This document shows, in pieces, positions 44,267 through 53,228 of a stretch of 64,000 nucleotides of DNA; position 1 is the first letter of the stretch, and every line of letters starts with the position of its first letter. The notes beneath the pieces are model-generated. The model did not search any database and had not been told where the DNA came from. It worked only from the letters and a program-made list of their open reading frames with translations. Position numbers and translations under genes: made by a program. The stretch is from Mucilaginibacter sp. SMC90 (GTDB lineage Bacteria > Bacteroidota > Bacteroidia > Sphingobacteriales > Sphingobacteriaceae): NCBI RefSeq assembly GCF_022811725.1, contig NZ_CP094527.1:1984001-2048000 (forward strand), in the 5' to 3' direction.

Positions 44267-47053
44267 ATGAGATCTGCCTGCTTTAAAATATGGATTGTTT
44301 TGCTGTTTGTGATAAGCGGGCTGATAACCCGTGCCCAGGAAACACAAAAGCTATTCCTGTCGGGCACAGGGAGCGACCATACTGTGAACTGGCAATTCTT
44401 TTGTACTGCGGGTAATAATTCGGGTAAATGGACAACCATCCCGGTGCCATCAAACTGGGAATTTCAGGGCTTTGGTAAATACAATTACGGTCTTGCAAAG
44501 GATAGTTTAAAGGGTAAAGAACAAGGGCTTTATAAATACGAGTTTAATGTACCTGCATCATGGCAGGGCAAGGCTATCAATATTGTTTTTGATGGCTCCA
44601 TGACCGATACCGAGGTGAAGCTAAATGGCAAATCGGCCGGGCCAATTCACCAGGGTTCATTTTACCGTTTTAAGTATGATGTTAGCGCTTTACTCAACTA
44701 CGGAAAAGTGAACCTGTTGGAGGTAACAGTATCCAAACACTCTGCCAATGCATCCGTAAACGCAGCCGAACGCAAAGGGGATTTCTGGGTCTTCGGCGGG
44801 ATTTTCAGACCGGTATTTTTGGAGGCATCGCCTAAATCTCATATCAGTTATTATGCGGTTGATGCCAAGGCCAATGGTAGTTTTAAGGCCCAACTAAAGT
44901 TGGCATCTGTAAAAAGCGGCACCATAACAGGGCAGGTTTATACGCTGGCCGGGCAAAAATTTGGCACCGCGTTTTCTGTGAAGATTAATGCCGGGGATAG
45001 CGTTGCTAATATCAGTACGCATATTACTTCGCCCAAATTATGGTCGCCGGAGTTTCCTAACCTTTATCATGTGGTGTTTACGCTGATTGAGAATGGAAAA
45101 GCTGTTCACACGGTAAAACAACGCATCGGTTTCCGCACGGTTGAGTTAAGGGAGCATGACGGAATTTATGTAAACAATGCAAAGATCAAATTCAAAGGGG
45201 TAAACCGTCATTCGTTTTGGCCAACCACAGGCAGGGCGCTCAATAAAAAGATCAGTATTGAAGATGTGCAGCTGATGAAGGATATGAACATGAACGCGGT
45301 GCGCATGTCGCATTACCCGCCCGATGATCATTTCCTGGACGTATGCGACTCATTAGGTCTTTTTGTATTGGACGAGCTCACCGGCTGGCATCATGCTTAT
45401 GATGATGTGGTAGGCTCAAAATTAACTAAGGAACTGATTGAAAAAGATCTCAATCACCCATCCATTGTGATCTGGGATAATGGCAACGAGGGCGGTTTTA
45501 ACTTTAACCTCGATCATTGGTTTGATGAATTAGACATTCAAAAGCGCCCGCTCATCCATCCATGGGGCATCTTCCGGGGGACAAATACACAGCACTACAT
45601 TAACTACGATTACGGTACCAATACCGGCATCAACGGGCATGACATATTTTTCCCAACCGAGTTTTTACACGGTTTATATGATGGTGGTGGCGGTGCCGGA
45701 CTGGATGATTTCTGGAAACAGATGTGGCACACCCCGATCTCGGCGGGTGGTTTTATCTGGGATTTTGCAGATGAAGCCGTGGTTCGTACCGATAAAAACG
45801 GAGAATTGGACAGTGATGGCGACCATGGCCCCGACGGTATCATCGGCCCTTATCACGAAAAAGAAGGCAGCTATTATGCCATCAAAGAGATCTGGAGCCC
45901 GGTTTACCTGGAACCGCGTGAAATTACGCCTGTATTTAACGGCTCACTGCGTTTAGAGAACAGGTTCTCCTATACCAATCTCAAACAATGCACTTTCAGC
46001 TATAAGCTGGCTACGCTCAATGGGGCTGGTTCAAAAACTAAAACCGGCACTATTGCTTCGCCGGATGTTGCGCCGGGACAGTATGGGAACCTGCAGTTGC
46101 AACTGCCTAAAGACTGGCAAAATTATGATGTGCTATATATATCGGCATTTGATGTAAATAAGCATGAGTTGTTTACCTGGAGTTTCCCGGTAAGCAGTCA
46201 TGATCAGATCACTAACCGGATTATTGCCAAAACAGGAGGAAGCAAAGCTGTAGGCACAGAAACCGACTCATTGTACAATGTTAAAACGGGTAACGGAATT
46301 GAGCTTGCTTTTAACCATAACTCCGGCATATTGGTTAGTGTGAAAAATGCAAAAGGGAATATTCCTTTTGACAACGGGCCAATATTAGTTGAAGGGCAGG
46401 ATCAAACAGGTTTTCAAAAGCTTACTTATCGTTATGAGGGCGATAACCTGGTTGTTGAAGCGGTATTCCCGCCCAAAAAATCGGAGCCTTTATTAAAGTG
46501 GACGATCTATCCATCCGGCTGGGTACAGCTTGATGTTAAATACTGGCCTATTGGCGAGGAAGCGACCTTGATGGGTGTCAATTTCTCTTTCCCCGAAAAA
46601 GAGATCAAAGGCGTTACTTATATGGGCGATGGCCCTTACCGGGTATGGAAAAACCGGATGAAGGGTACTTCGCTGGGTGTGTGGGATAAAACTTATAACA
46701 ATACCATAACCGGGCAGGGTAAGGTTGTTTACCCGGAGTTTAAGGGTTATTACTCCAACCTGTACTGGATGAAACTGCAAACCACCGGGCAGCCGGTAAC
46801 CATTGTTTGTAACAGCCGGGACGTGTTTATGCGCCTGTTTACCCCGGCTAATCCCAAAAATGTATATAATACTGCTCCGCTCTTTCCTTCGGGCGATATC
46901 TCGTTTATGCATGGCATAACCCCGATCGGGACCAAATCGCAAAAGCCTGAAAAGCTTGGGCCCGGCGGGCAAAAGAACCAATATTTTAATTACGACAGAA
47001 ATATAGAAGATGCACTGACGCTGAACCTGTATTTCGATTTTTCGGGTAAATAA
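44267..47053 (+). CDS. Secreted GH2 glycosidase (LacZ-type, long)
   Basis: 928 residues with signal peptide (IWIVLLFVISGLITRAQ). The GH2 jelly roll (VPSNWEFQGFGKYNYGL, YKYEFNVPASWQGKAINIVF, GDFWVFGGIFRPVFLEA) is followed by an Ig-like domain and the TIM barrel starting at INNAKIKFKGVNRHSFWPTTG-like text. Acid/base E408 lies in DNGNEGG and nucleophile E465 in FPTEFLHG. The ~300 C-terminal residues resemble the galactose-mutarotase-like domain of long LacZ enzymes (LLKWTIYPSGWVQLDVKYWP). Unlike many LacZ proteins, the nucleophile sits in PTEFLHG, so specificity may differ from beta-galactoside. It lies 8 bases after the esterase and 3 bases before GH78, a dense operon. Confidence 0.85.
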   Translation: MRSACFKIWIVLLFVISGLITRAQETQKLFLSGTGSDHTVNWQFFCTAGNNSGKWTTIPVPSNWEFQGFGKYNYGLAKDSLKGKEQGLYKYEFNVPASWQGKAINIVFDGSMTDTEVKLNGKSAGPIHQGSFYRFKYDVSALLNYGKVNLLEVTVSKHSANASVNAAERKGDFWVFGGIFRPVFLEASPKSHISYYAVDAKANGSFKAQLKLASVKSGTITGQVYTLAGQKFGTAFSVKINAGDSVANISTHITSPKLWSPEFPNLYHVVFTLIENGKAVHTVKQRIGFRTVELREHDGIYVNNAKIKFKGVNRHSFWPTTGRALNKKISIEDVQLMKDMNMNAVRMSHYPPDDHFLDVCDSLGLFVLDELTGWHHAYDDVVGSKLTKELIEKDLNHPSIVIWDNGNEGGFNFNLDHWFDELDIQKRPLIHPWGIFRGTNTQHYINYDYGTNTGINGHDIFFPTEFLHGLYDGGGGAGLDDFWKQMWHTPISAGGFIWDFADEAVVRTDKNGELDSDGDHGPDGIIGPYHEKEGSYYAIKEIWSPVYLEPREITPVFNGSLRLENRFSYTNLKQCTFSYKLATLNGAGSKTKTGTIASPDVAPGQYGNLQLQLPKDWQNYDVLYISAFDVNKHELFTWSFPVSSHDQITNRIIAKTGGSKAVGTETDSLYNVKTGNGIELAFNHNSGILVSVKNAKGNIPFDNGPILVEGQDQTGFQKLTYRYEGDNLVVEAVFPPKKSEPLLKWTIYPSGWVQLDVKYWPIGEEATLMGVNFSFPEKEIKGVTYMGDGPYRVWKNRMKGTSLGVWDKTYNNTITGQGKVVYPEFKGYYSNLYWMKLQTTGQPVTIVCNSRDVFMRLFTPANPKNVYNTAPLFPSGDISFMHGITPIGTKSQKPEKLGPGGQKNQYFNYDRNIEDALTLNLYFDFSGK

Positions 47054-47056
47054 AGG

Positions 47057-49813
47057 ATGAAGAGGCTGTTCACATATCTCATTTTGTTAGCGGGCTTTAT
47101 TTTAAACTGCTCCGTCAACTGCTATGCAGATGCCCGCATCGGTTTACAAAATCTGAAATGCGAAATGCTGGATAATCCTTCAGGTATCGGCACAACAAAG
47201 CCCCGGCTAAGCTGGCAGATCACGAGTGATATCCGGAATACCAACCAGGTAGCCTATCAAATTATGGCGGCTTCAACTCCCGAAAAGTTAACAGCAGGGC
47301 AGGGTGATCTGTGGGATTCGCACAAAGTCAATTCTACTGAATCCATTATGATCAACTACATGGGTAAACCACTGGGCAGCCGTGCAGCATATTACTGGAA
47401 AGTTAGGGTGTGGACTAACAACGGTGCAACAACCTGGAGCAAACCCGCAACATGGAGCGTAGGCCTTTTAAACCCTACAGATTGGAAAGCCAAATGGATA
47501 GGTTGTGATCGTGGTTTTGCCTGGGATAGTGTTTCTAAATTTTCCCGGCTTTCTGCGCGTTACTATCGCCACCAGTTTGATTTGAAGCCGGGTATAAAAA
47601 AAGCTACGGTTTACATCGTTGGCCTCGGTCATTATGAACTATATGTGAACGGCCAACCCATTGGCGACCAGGTTTTGGCGCAGCCTCCTACCGATTATAC
47701 CCAATCAGTTAAATACAACACTTTTGATGTTACCGGTTACCTTAAGCAGGGCGATAATGCCATTGGAACAGTGTTGGGTAACGGCCGGTATTTTACTATG
47801 CGGCCAAAATACAAGCCTAAAAAGATCAGGGAATTTGGCTTTCCAAAAATGCTGCTGCAACTGGAGATTGAATATACTAATGGTACAAAGCAAACCATCA
47901 TAAGCGATAACAACTGGCATTTTACAGCCGACGGCCCTATCCGTACCAATAACGAATACGACGGGGAGGAGTATGACGCTACCAAAGAGTTTCCGGGATG
48001 GAACAAGCCTGGTTTTGACGACAGTCAATGGCTTAAGGCTGAATTAGTACAAGCGCCCGGCGGTAAGCTTGACGCGCAGATGAACGAGCCCATCAGGGTG
48101 ATGGATACCATCAAACCTGTCAGCATCAATCAATTGAAGAAGGATGTATGGATCCTGGATCTGGGGCAAAATATGGCCGGTTGGTTGCAGATGCGGGTGA
48201 AAGGAAGCAAGGGTGATAAAGTAACCCTTCGTTATGCCGAGACTTTGCAGCCCAACAATGAACTTTATGTAGCCAACCTACGCGATGCCAAGGTAACCGA
48301 TGTGTATACACTGAAAGGCGGGACAGAAGAGACCTGGCACCCGGTATTTGTTTATCATGGTTTTCGGTATGTGGAGATCAGCGGTTATCCCGGCAAGCCC
48401 GAATTAGCAGATTTTGAGGGACAGGTGGTTTACGATGCCTTGCCAACCATTGGCCATTTTGAAACATCCAACGATATCGTCAACAAGATCTATCATAATG
48501 CATACTGGGGCATCCTGAGCAACTATAAAGGCATGCCGGTCGACTGCCCACAGCGTAACGAACGGATGCCATGGCTGGGCGACCGCGCCGTAGGCTCGCT
48601 TGGCGAAAGTTTTGTGTTTGCCAACGGTAATTTCTACGCCAAATGGCTGGATGATATCGCGCAATCGCAAAAAGCCGACGGTTCTATCCCGGATGTTGCT
48701 CCGGCTTATTGGAATTACTACAGCGATAACATGACCTGGCCCGGTACGTATATCCTGGCGGCCGATATGCTTTACCGTCAGTTTGCAAATCAGGCACCCA
48801 TTGAAAAGCATTATGCTTCCATGAAAAAATGGATGGATTACATGCGTGTCAAATACATGAAAAACAACATCGTCACCAAAGATAAATATGGCGACTGGTG
48901 TGTGCCCCCCGAATCGCCGGAACTGATCCACGCTAAAGATTCTTCATTGAATACCGACGGACAACTAATCGCCACTGCTTACTATTACCACCTTTCGGGC
49001 CTGATGGAAAAGTTCGCTGCCATGTTGCACAAACCTGCTGATGCGCAATTTTTCGCTACGACAAGGCAGAATATTGGTAAAGCATTTAATGATAAGTATT
49101 TTGATAAAAGCACCTCGAAATACAGCAACAATACAGTAACGGCCAATCTGCTGCCATTGTATTTCGGGATCACGCCATCTGCCCAAAAACAAGCAGTATT
49201 CAAAAACATAGTCGCTAAGATCAACGAAGCTCATGACCATATCAGTACGGGCGTAATCGGTACCCAATGGCTCATGCGGGGGCTCACTGAATTTGGCAGG
49301 CCTGACCTGGCCTGGAAAATAGCCTCCAATATAACTTACCCAAGCTGGGGTTATATGGCTAACCGGGGCGCCACCACTATCTGGGAATTATGGAATGGCG
49401 ATACCGCCAACCCCGCCATGAATTCCCGCAACCACATCATGCTATTGGGCGATCTGATTGCCTGGTTTTACCAGGACATAGCCGGGATAAAAACGGTTAA
49501 TGTAGGTTTTAAGCAATTGATTATGCAGCCGGCAATTATTAAAGGGCTGGATAGTGTTAACGCTTCGTACCAAACAGCCTATGGCATTGTAAAAAGCAGT
49601 TACACTAATACTAAGGGCAGTTTTAACTGGCATGTTACTGTACCGCCAAACAGTTCGGCACTGGTTTATGTACCGACAAAAAACATGGATGAAGTAACCG
49701 AGGGCGGGAAGAAAATATCAGCCATAAAAGATATCAAGCCGGTGAAAATGGACGGCGGGAGAGCGGTGCTCAGCATTGGTTCGGGTGATTATGATTTTGA
49801 AGTAAAATATTAA
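47057..49813 (+). CDS. Alpha-L-rhamnosidase, GH78 (second copy)
   Basis: 918 residues with a signal peptide (LFTYLILLAGFILNCSVNCYA). The domain order matches the GH78 at 16569: LQNLKCEMLDNPSGIGTTKPRLSWQI near the N-terminus, YYWKVRVWTNNG, ATVYIVGLGHYELYVNGQPIGD, WILDLGQNMAGWLQMRVKG, and the catalytic-barrel motif VDCPQRNERMPWLGD starting at D496. This copy has the canonical ER...WLGD form, whereas the first has EK...WLEE, so the two probably have different acceptors. It begins 3 bases after GH2 and 12 bases before the DUF3826 gene. It removes terminal alpha-L-rhamnose. Confidence 0.9.
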   Translation: MKRLFTYLILLAGFILNCSVNCYADARIGLQNLKCEMLDNPSGIGTTKPRLSWQITSDIRNTNQVAYQIMAASTPEKLTAGQGDLWDSHKVNSTESIMINYMGKPLGSRAAYYWKVRVWTNNGATTWSKPATWSVGLLNPTDWKAKWIGCDRGFAWDSVSKFSRLSARYYRHQFDLKPGIKKATVYIVGLGHYELYVNGQPIGDQVLAQPPTDYTQSVKYNTFDVTGYLKQGDNAIGTVLGNGRYFTMRPKYKPKKIREFGFPKMLLQLEIEYTNGTKQTIISDNNWHFTADGPIRTNNEYDGEEYDATKEFPGWNKPGFDDSQWLKAELVQAPGGKLDAQMNEPIRVMDTIKPVSINQLKKDVWILDLGQNMAGWLQMRVKGSKGDKVTLRYAETLQPNNELYVANLRDAKVTDVYTLKGGTEETWHPVFVYHGFRYVEISGYPGKPELADFEGQVVYDALPTIGHFETSNDIVNKIYHNAYWGILSNYKGMPVDCPQRNERMPWLGDRAVGSLGESFVFANGNFYAKWLDDIAQSQKADGSIPDVAPAYWNYYSDNMTWPGTYILAADMLYRQFANQAPIEKHYASMKKWMDYMRVKYMKNNIVTKDKYGDWCVPPESPELIHAKDSSLNTDGQLIATAYYYHLSGLMEKFAAMLHKPADAQFFATTRQNIGKAFNDKYFDKSTSKYSNNTVTANLLPLYFGITPSAQKQAVFKNIVAKINEAHDHISTGVIGTQWLMRGLTEFGRPDLAWKIASNITYPSWGYMANRGATTIWELWNGDTANPAMNSRNHIMLLGDLIAWFYQDIAGIKTVNVGFKQLIMQPAIIKGLDSVNASYQTAYGIVKSSYTNTKGSFNWHVTVPPNSSALVYVPTKNMDEVTEGGKKISAIKDIKPVKMDGGRAVLSIGSGDYDFEVKY

Positions 49814-49825
49814 AGCAACATTGAT

Positions 49826-50551
49826 ATGAAAAAAATAAACATGGCGGGTGCTATGCTGATAGCCTTACTATCGCTGTCAGGCACGTTGAAAGCCCAGGAA
49901 CAACAGGCGACTAAATCAGTTCCAACGCCTGAGGCGCAGGCCAAAGCTGATGCCGAAGTGGATAAAAAAGCTACGGATTGGGTTGCTTCCTTATCCCTTA
50001 CCGATACTGCAAAAGCTACCCGTGTAAAAAATGTGATAGCAACCCACCTCAAGGCCATCCGCGATTGGAACAACAGCCATTCATACGAATCAGTTCCGGC
50101 AGGTATCGACCCGGCAACGGGTAAAGCTTTGAGTACAATGGACAGGCAGATCATCATCAACTCATCGCTGCCAAAATCGGTACACGAAAACCTGATGACC
50201 GGTTTACGGAATGACCTGAGTGAAGAGCAGGTTGAAACCGTGCTTGATAAATACACCATCGGCAAGGTGGCCTTTACACTGGCCGGTTATAAATCTATTA
50301 TCCCTGATCTTACCCCAGTTGAAGAAGCAGCAATCCTTGCTAACCTGAAACTGGCCCGCGAACAGGCTGTAGATTTTAAAAACATCAAACAGGTATCGGC
50401 CATTTTCGAGATCTACAAAACCAAAAACGAGCAATACCTCAACAGCAACGGCCGCAACTGGCATAAGCTATATGGCGATTATACCAAAGCCATCATCGCA
50501 AAAAAGGCCGCTGATAAGGCGGCAAAGGACAAGGCTGCTACTCAAAAATAA
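49826..50551 (+). CDS. Secreted DUF3826 protein (second paralogue)
   Basis: 241 residues with signal peptide (MAGAMLIALLSLSGTLKAQ). It shares the DUF3826 pattern with the protein at 27399: LSLTDTAKATRVKNVIATHLKAIRDWN, VAFTLAGYKSIIPDLTPVEEAAIL, KLAREQAVDFKNIKQVSAIFEIYK and a final YLNSNGRNWHKLYGDY. There is an extra low-complexity Lys/Ala tail (AAKDKAATQK). The function is unknown. Presence of two diverged copies in one pectin locus, one leading the SusCD operon and one among the glycosidases, argues for a recurring structural or binding role rather than a housekeeping one. The following gene starts 7 bases after the stop. Confidence 0.75.
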   Translation: MKKINMAGAMLIALLSLSGTLKAQEQQATKSVPTPEAQAKADAEVDKKATDWVASLSLTDTAKATRVKNVIATHLKAIRDWNNSHSYESVPAGIDPATGKALSTMDRQIIINSSLPKSVHENLMTGLRNDLSEEQVETVLDKYTIGKVAFTLAGYKSIIPDLTPVEEAAILANLKLAREQAVDFKNIKQVSAIFEIYKTKNEQYLNSNGRNWHKLYGDYTKAIIAKKAADKAAKDKAATQK

Positions 50552-50558
50552 TACTACG

Positions 50559-51689
50559 ATGTTAAAAAAGATCTTGTTTACCTGTGCTGCCGCTTGCTTA
50601 TTCATAGCTAATGTCTTTGCCCAAAATCTATGGCGCAAGGGCATTATCAAAGATGAGTTTATTTATGACAAAGCGCCTTACCCCGAATGTCACGCTGCAA
50701 CCATCGCCGAAACACCAACAGGCCTTGTAGCCTCATGGTTTGGCGGCACTAAGGAGCGCAACCCCGATGTATGTATCTGGGTAAGCCGTTTTGTTAACGG
50801 CAAATGGACAGAAGGGGTTAATGTTGCTAATGGCATCCAGAACGATACTTTACGCTATGCCTGCTGGAATCCGGTACTGTACAAGGTGCCCAAGGGCGAA
50901 TTGCAGCTTTACTATAAAATAGGCCCGAGCCCGGCAAAATGGAAAGGTTTTGTAAAAACATCTAAAGACGGCGGCATTAGCTGGTCGGAGCAAAAAGCTT
51001 TGCCTGAGGGGTTTTTAGGTCCGATCAAAAATAAACCTGTGTTATTGAAAGATGGCACCCTGCTAAGCCCGGTAAGTACCGAAGGCAAAGCCTGGCAGGT
51101 GCATTTTGAAGCCACGAAAGATTTTGGTAAAAACTGGACAATGATCGGCCCTATTAGCGATGGTAAGGACATGAAAGCCATACAGCCGAGCATTTTAACT
51201 TATAAAGATGGCAGGCTGCAGGCACTTTGCCGCAGCCAGAACAGGGCGATATTAAGCACATGGTCGAAGGATGGTGGGCAAACCTGGTCTGCTTTGGAGA
51301 AAACTTCATTGCCCAATAATAACTCTGGTACCGATGCGGTGACTTTAAAAGATGGTCGCCAGTTGCTGGTTTATAACCATGTTTTGCCTCCGGGAAATTT
51401 AGCCAAGGGCGCGCGTACACCATTGAATGTGGCTGTTTCTAAAGATGGTATTACCTGGTATGCGGCTTTGATTTTGGAGGATTCGCCTATTAGCCAGTAT
51501 TCTTATCCATCGGTTATTCAATCGGCAGATGGTTTGGTGCATGTGGTGTATACCTGGCGCAGGCAAAAGATTAAACATGTGGTGATTGATCCTTCAAAAT
51601 TGGAGTTGAAAGAAATAAAGGATGGTGTTTGGCCGAAGGTGGAGGGGTATACGCCGCCTGTGCCAACTGGGGAGACTAAAGATTTGTAA
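50559..51689 (+). CDS. Sialidase-fold (BNR_2) six-bladed propeller protein
   Basis: Start ATG 50559 (MLKKILFTCAAACLFIANVFAQ) was chosen because it begins the signal peptide; an ATG at 50472 lies inside the DUF3826 gene. The 376 residues show four Asp-box-like turns (TSKDGGISW, ATKDFGKNW, WSKDGGQTW, VSKDGITW) of the sialidase fold. Also present are the CHAATIAETPTGLVASWFGG opening and the QPSILTYKDGRLQALCRSQNR segment. Sialic acid is absent from plants; in pectin loci such folds are expected to act on other acidic sugars or to cleave by beta-elimination. Kdo, Dha or glucuronate residues are candidates by chemistry only. Downstream lies an inverted-repeat element. Confidence 0.7.
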   Translation: MLKKILFTCAAACLFIANVFAQNLWRKGIIKDEFIYDKAPYPECHAATIAETPTGLVASWFGGTKERNPDVCIWVSRFVNGKWTEGVNVANGIQNDTLRYACWNPVLYKVPKGELQLYYKIGPSPAKWKGFVKTSKDGGISWSEQKALPEGFLGPIKNKPVLLKDGTLLSPVSTEGKAWQVHFEATKDFGKNWTMIGPISDGKDMKAIQPSILTYKDGRLQALCRSQNRAILSTWSKDGGQTWSALEKTSLPNNNSGTDAVTLKDGRQLLVYNHVLPPGNLAKGARTPLNVAVSKDGITWYAALILEDSPISQYSYPSVIQSADGLVHVVYTWRRQKIKHVVIDPSKLELKEIKDGVWPKVEGYTPPVPTGETKDL

Positions 51690-51710
51690 AGACGCTTCCT
51701 TTTTGTTTTA

Positions 51711-51808
51711 TGTAGAGACGCATAATTGCGTCTCCCGTAGGACAAGCCGGTTGCAAGACTCTAAACGGCTTAATTTGCATGCGGGAGACGCAATTATGCG
51801 TCTCTACA
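51711..51808. repeat. 27-bp inverted-repeat element, 'GTAGAGACGCA' family
   Basis: Perfect 27-bp arms 51711-51737 and 51782-51808 (core GTAGAGACGCATAATTGCGT) flank a 44-base centre that itself contains AAGCCG/CGGCTT. The core is shared with the hairpin at 5150-5193. The element lies between the sialidase-fold gene and the esterase gene. The right arm contains the in-frame ATG at 51779, which is why that codon is not the true start of the esterase gene. Confidence 0.88.
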
Positions 51809-51823
51809 AAGAGAAATAAAACA

Positions 51824-53224
51824 ATGAAAAAACTGATCTACATACTGATAACCTGCCTCACAGCGATGAGTTTTGCCGCCCGTGCGCAGCAAACTACCGA
51901 TGCTATGTACAGGAAAACCCTGAAGGAGGTATTTGATGAGGTACAGGACAAATACCACGTAAAGATCAAGTACACCGCTGCCCAGGTTGAGGGTAAATGG
52001 GTCAACTACGCACAATGGCGGTTCAGGCCCAATGTAGATACCACGCTGGCCAACATTCTTACCCCGCTTGATTTGAAGGTGAATAAAGAAGCTCCCGGTC
52101 GGTATAAACTCAAAGAATATGAATATTTCCGCTGGTCGGTAAGTGATGGCTGGAAGGAGCTTGACAGGATAGCCGCCCAATACCACGACCGTGATACCTG
52201 GGAACAACGCAAGGCCATACTAAAGCCAGAGCTTTACAAAGCACTGGAATTATCGCCTTTGCCTGCTAAACCTGCTTCTAAACCAATCATCACCCCCAAA
52301 CGGACTTATGACGGTTATACAGTTGAGAATATTGCTATTGAAATTTTGCCCGGCTTGTACATCAACGGTTCGTTGTATAAACCATCCAAAATAAAAGGGA
52401 AGATCCCGGTGATCTTAAGTCCCGATGGACACTGGGAACACCAACGTTACCGTGCCGATTGCCAGATCCGTTGTGCTTCGCTGGCGCGGATGGGGGCGAT
52501 GGCCTACAGTTATGACCTTTTTGCCTGGGGCGAATCCTTGCTGCAATTTAAGGATGAAGATCATCGCCGTAGCCTGGCACAAACTATCCAGGTGCTTGGT
52601 GCTATCCGGATCCTGGATTATGTGCTTTCGCTTAAAGAAACCGATCCTGAAAGGGTAGGCATCAGCGGAGGATCAGGTGGCGGGAGCCATACCGTTTTGA
52701 TGACTGCCATGGATGACCGGATCAAACTCAGCGCCCCGGTGGTGTCGGTGTCATCTTATTTTTATGGGGGATGCCCTTGCGAAAGCGGGATGCCCATCCA
52801 CCAATGCGGCAACGGAACAGATAATGTAGAACTGGCTGCCATGGCCGCACCGCGGCCTCAGCTACTGATCTCCGACGGGCAGGACTGGACAGCCAATATG
52901 CCGGAGCACGATTTTCCTTATCTCCAAAAAATGTATGGCTATTACGGTGCCACCGATAAGGTAGAGAATGTGCATCTACCCAACGAAGGCCATGATTTCG
53001 GTACTTCAAAAAGGGCTGCATTGTACGCCTTTATTGCTAAAAACTTTCATCTTGATATCAATAAAATTAAAGACAGTAAGGGCGGTTTCGATGATGGAAA
53101 AGTAACCATCGAAAAGGAGCCGGCTATGTATGTGTTTGGTGACAAGGGCGAAAAGCTCCCGGCCAATGCCATAAAAGGTTTTGAACAATTAGAGAAAGTA
53201 TTTGCGCAGGCAACAAAAAAATAG
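51824..53224 (+). CDS. Secreted alpha/beta-hydrolase esterase with N-terminal STN-like domain
   Basis: Start ATG 51824 (MKKLIYILITCLTAMSFAARAQ) is used; the upstream ATG at 51779 lies in a repeat. Of its 466 residues, ~28-98 (LKEVFDEVQDKYHVKIKYTA, QVEGKWVNYAQWRF, NILTPLDLKVNKEAPGRYKL) resemble the STN secretin/TonB short domain. From ~155 on there is an acetyl-xylan-esterase/dienelactone-hydrolase-type domain: PVILSPDGHWEHQRYRADCQ, the nucleophile motif GISGGSGG (S281, or S284), DGQDW and NEGHDFG for the Asp and His. It probably deacetylates or demethylates pectin side chains. An STN fused to a hydrolase instead of to a TonB receptor or anti-sigma factor is unusual. The next gene starts 4 bases after the stop. 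Confidence 0.75.
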   Translation: MKKLIYILITCLTAMSFAARAQQTTDAMYRKTLKEVFDEVQDKYHVKIKYTAAQVEGKWVNYAQWRFRPNVDTTLANILTPLDLKVNKEAPGRYKLKEYEYFRWSVSDGWKELDRIAAQYHDRDTWEQRKAILKPELYKALELSPLPAKPASKPIITPKRTYDGYTVENIAIEILPGLYINGSLYKPSKIKGKIPVILSPDGHWEHQRYRADCQIRCASLARMGAMAYSYDLFAWGESLLQFKDEDHRRSLAQTIQVLGAIRILDYVLSLKETDPERVGISGGSGGGSHTVLMTAMDDRIKLSAPVVSVSSYFYGGCPCESGMPIHQCGNGTDNVELAAMAAPRPQLLISDGQDWTANMPEHDFPYLQKMYGYYGATDKVENVHLPNEGHDFGTSKRAALYAFIAKNFHLDINKIKDSKGGFDDGKVTIEKEPAMYVFGDKGEKLPANAIKGFEQLEKVFAQATKK

Positions 53225-53228
53225 GTTT

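Noticed and set aside
50472..50558. ATG start of the sialidase-fold gene inside DUF3826
   Set aside because: It would add a basic 29-residue leader before the signal peptide; ATG 50559 follows the DUF3826 stop by 7 bases.
51779..51823. ATG start of the esterase gene
   Set aside because: The codon is part of the right arm region of the inverted repeat; ATG 51824 starts the signal peptide.
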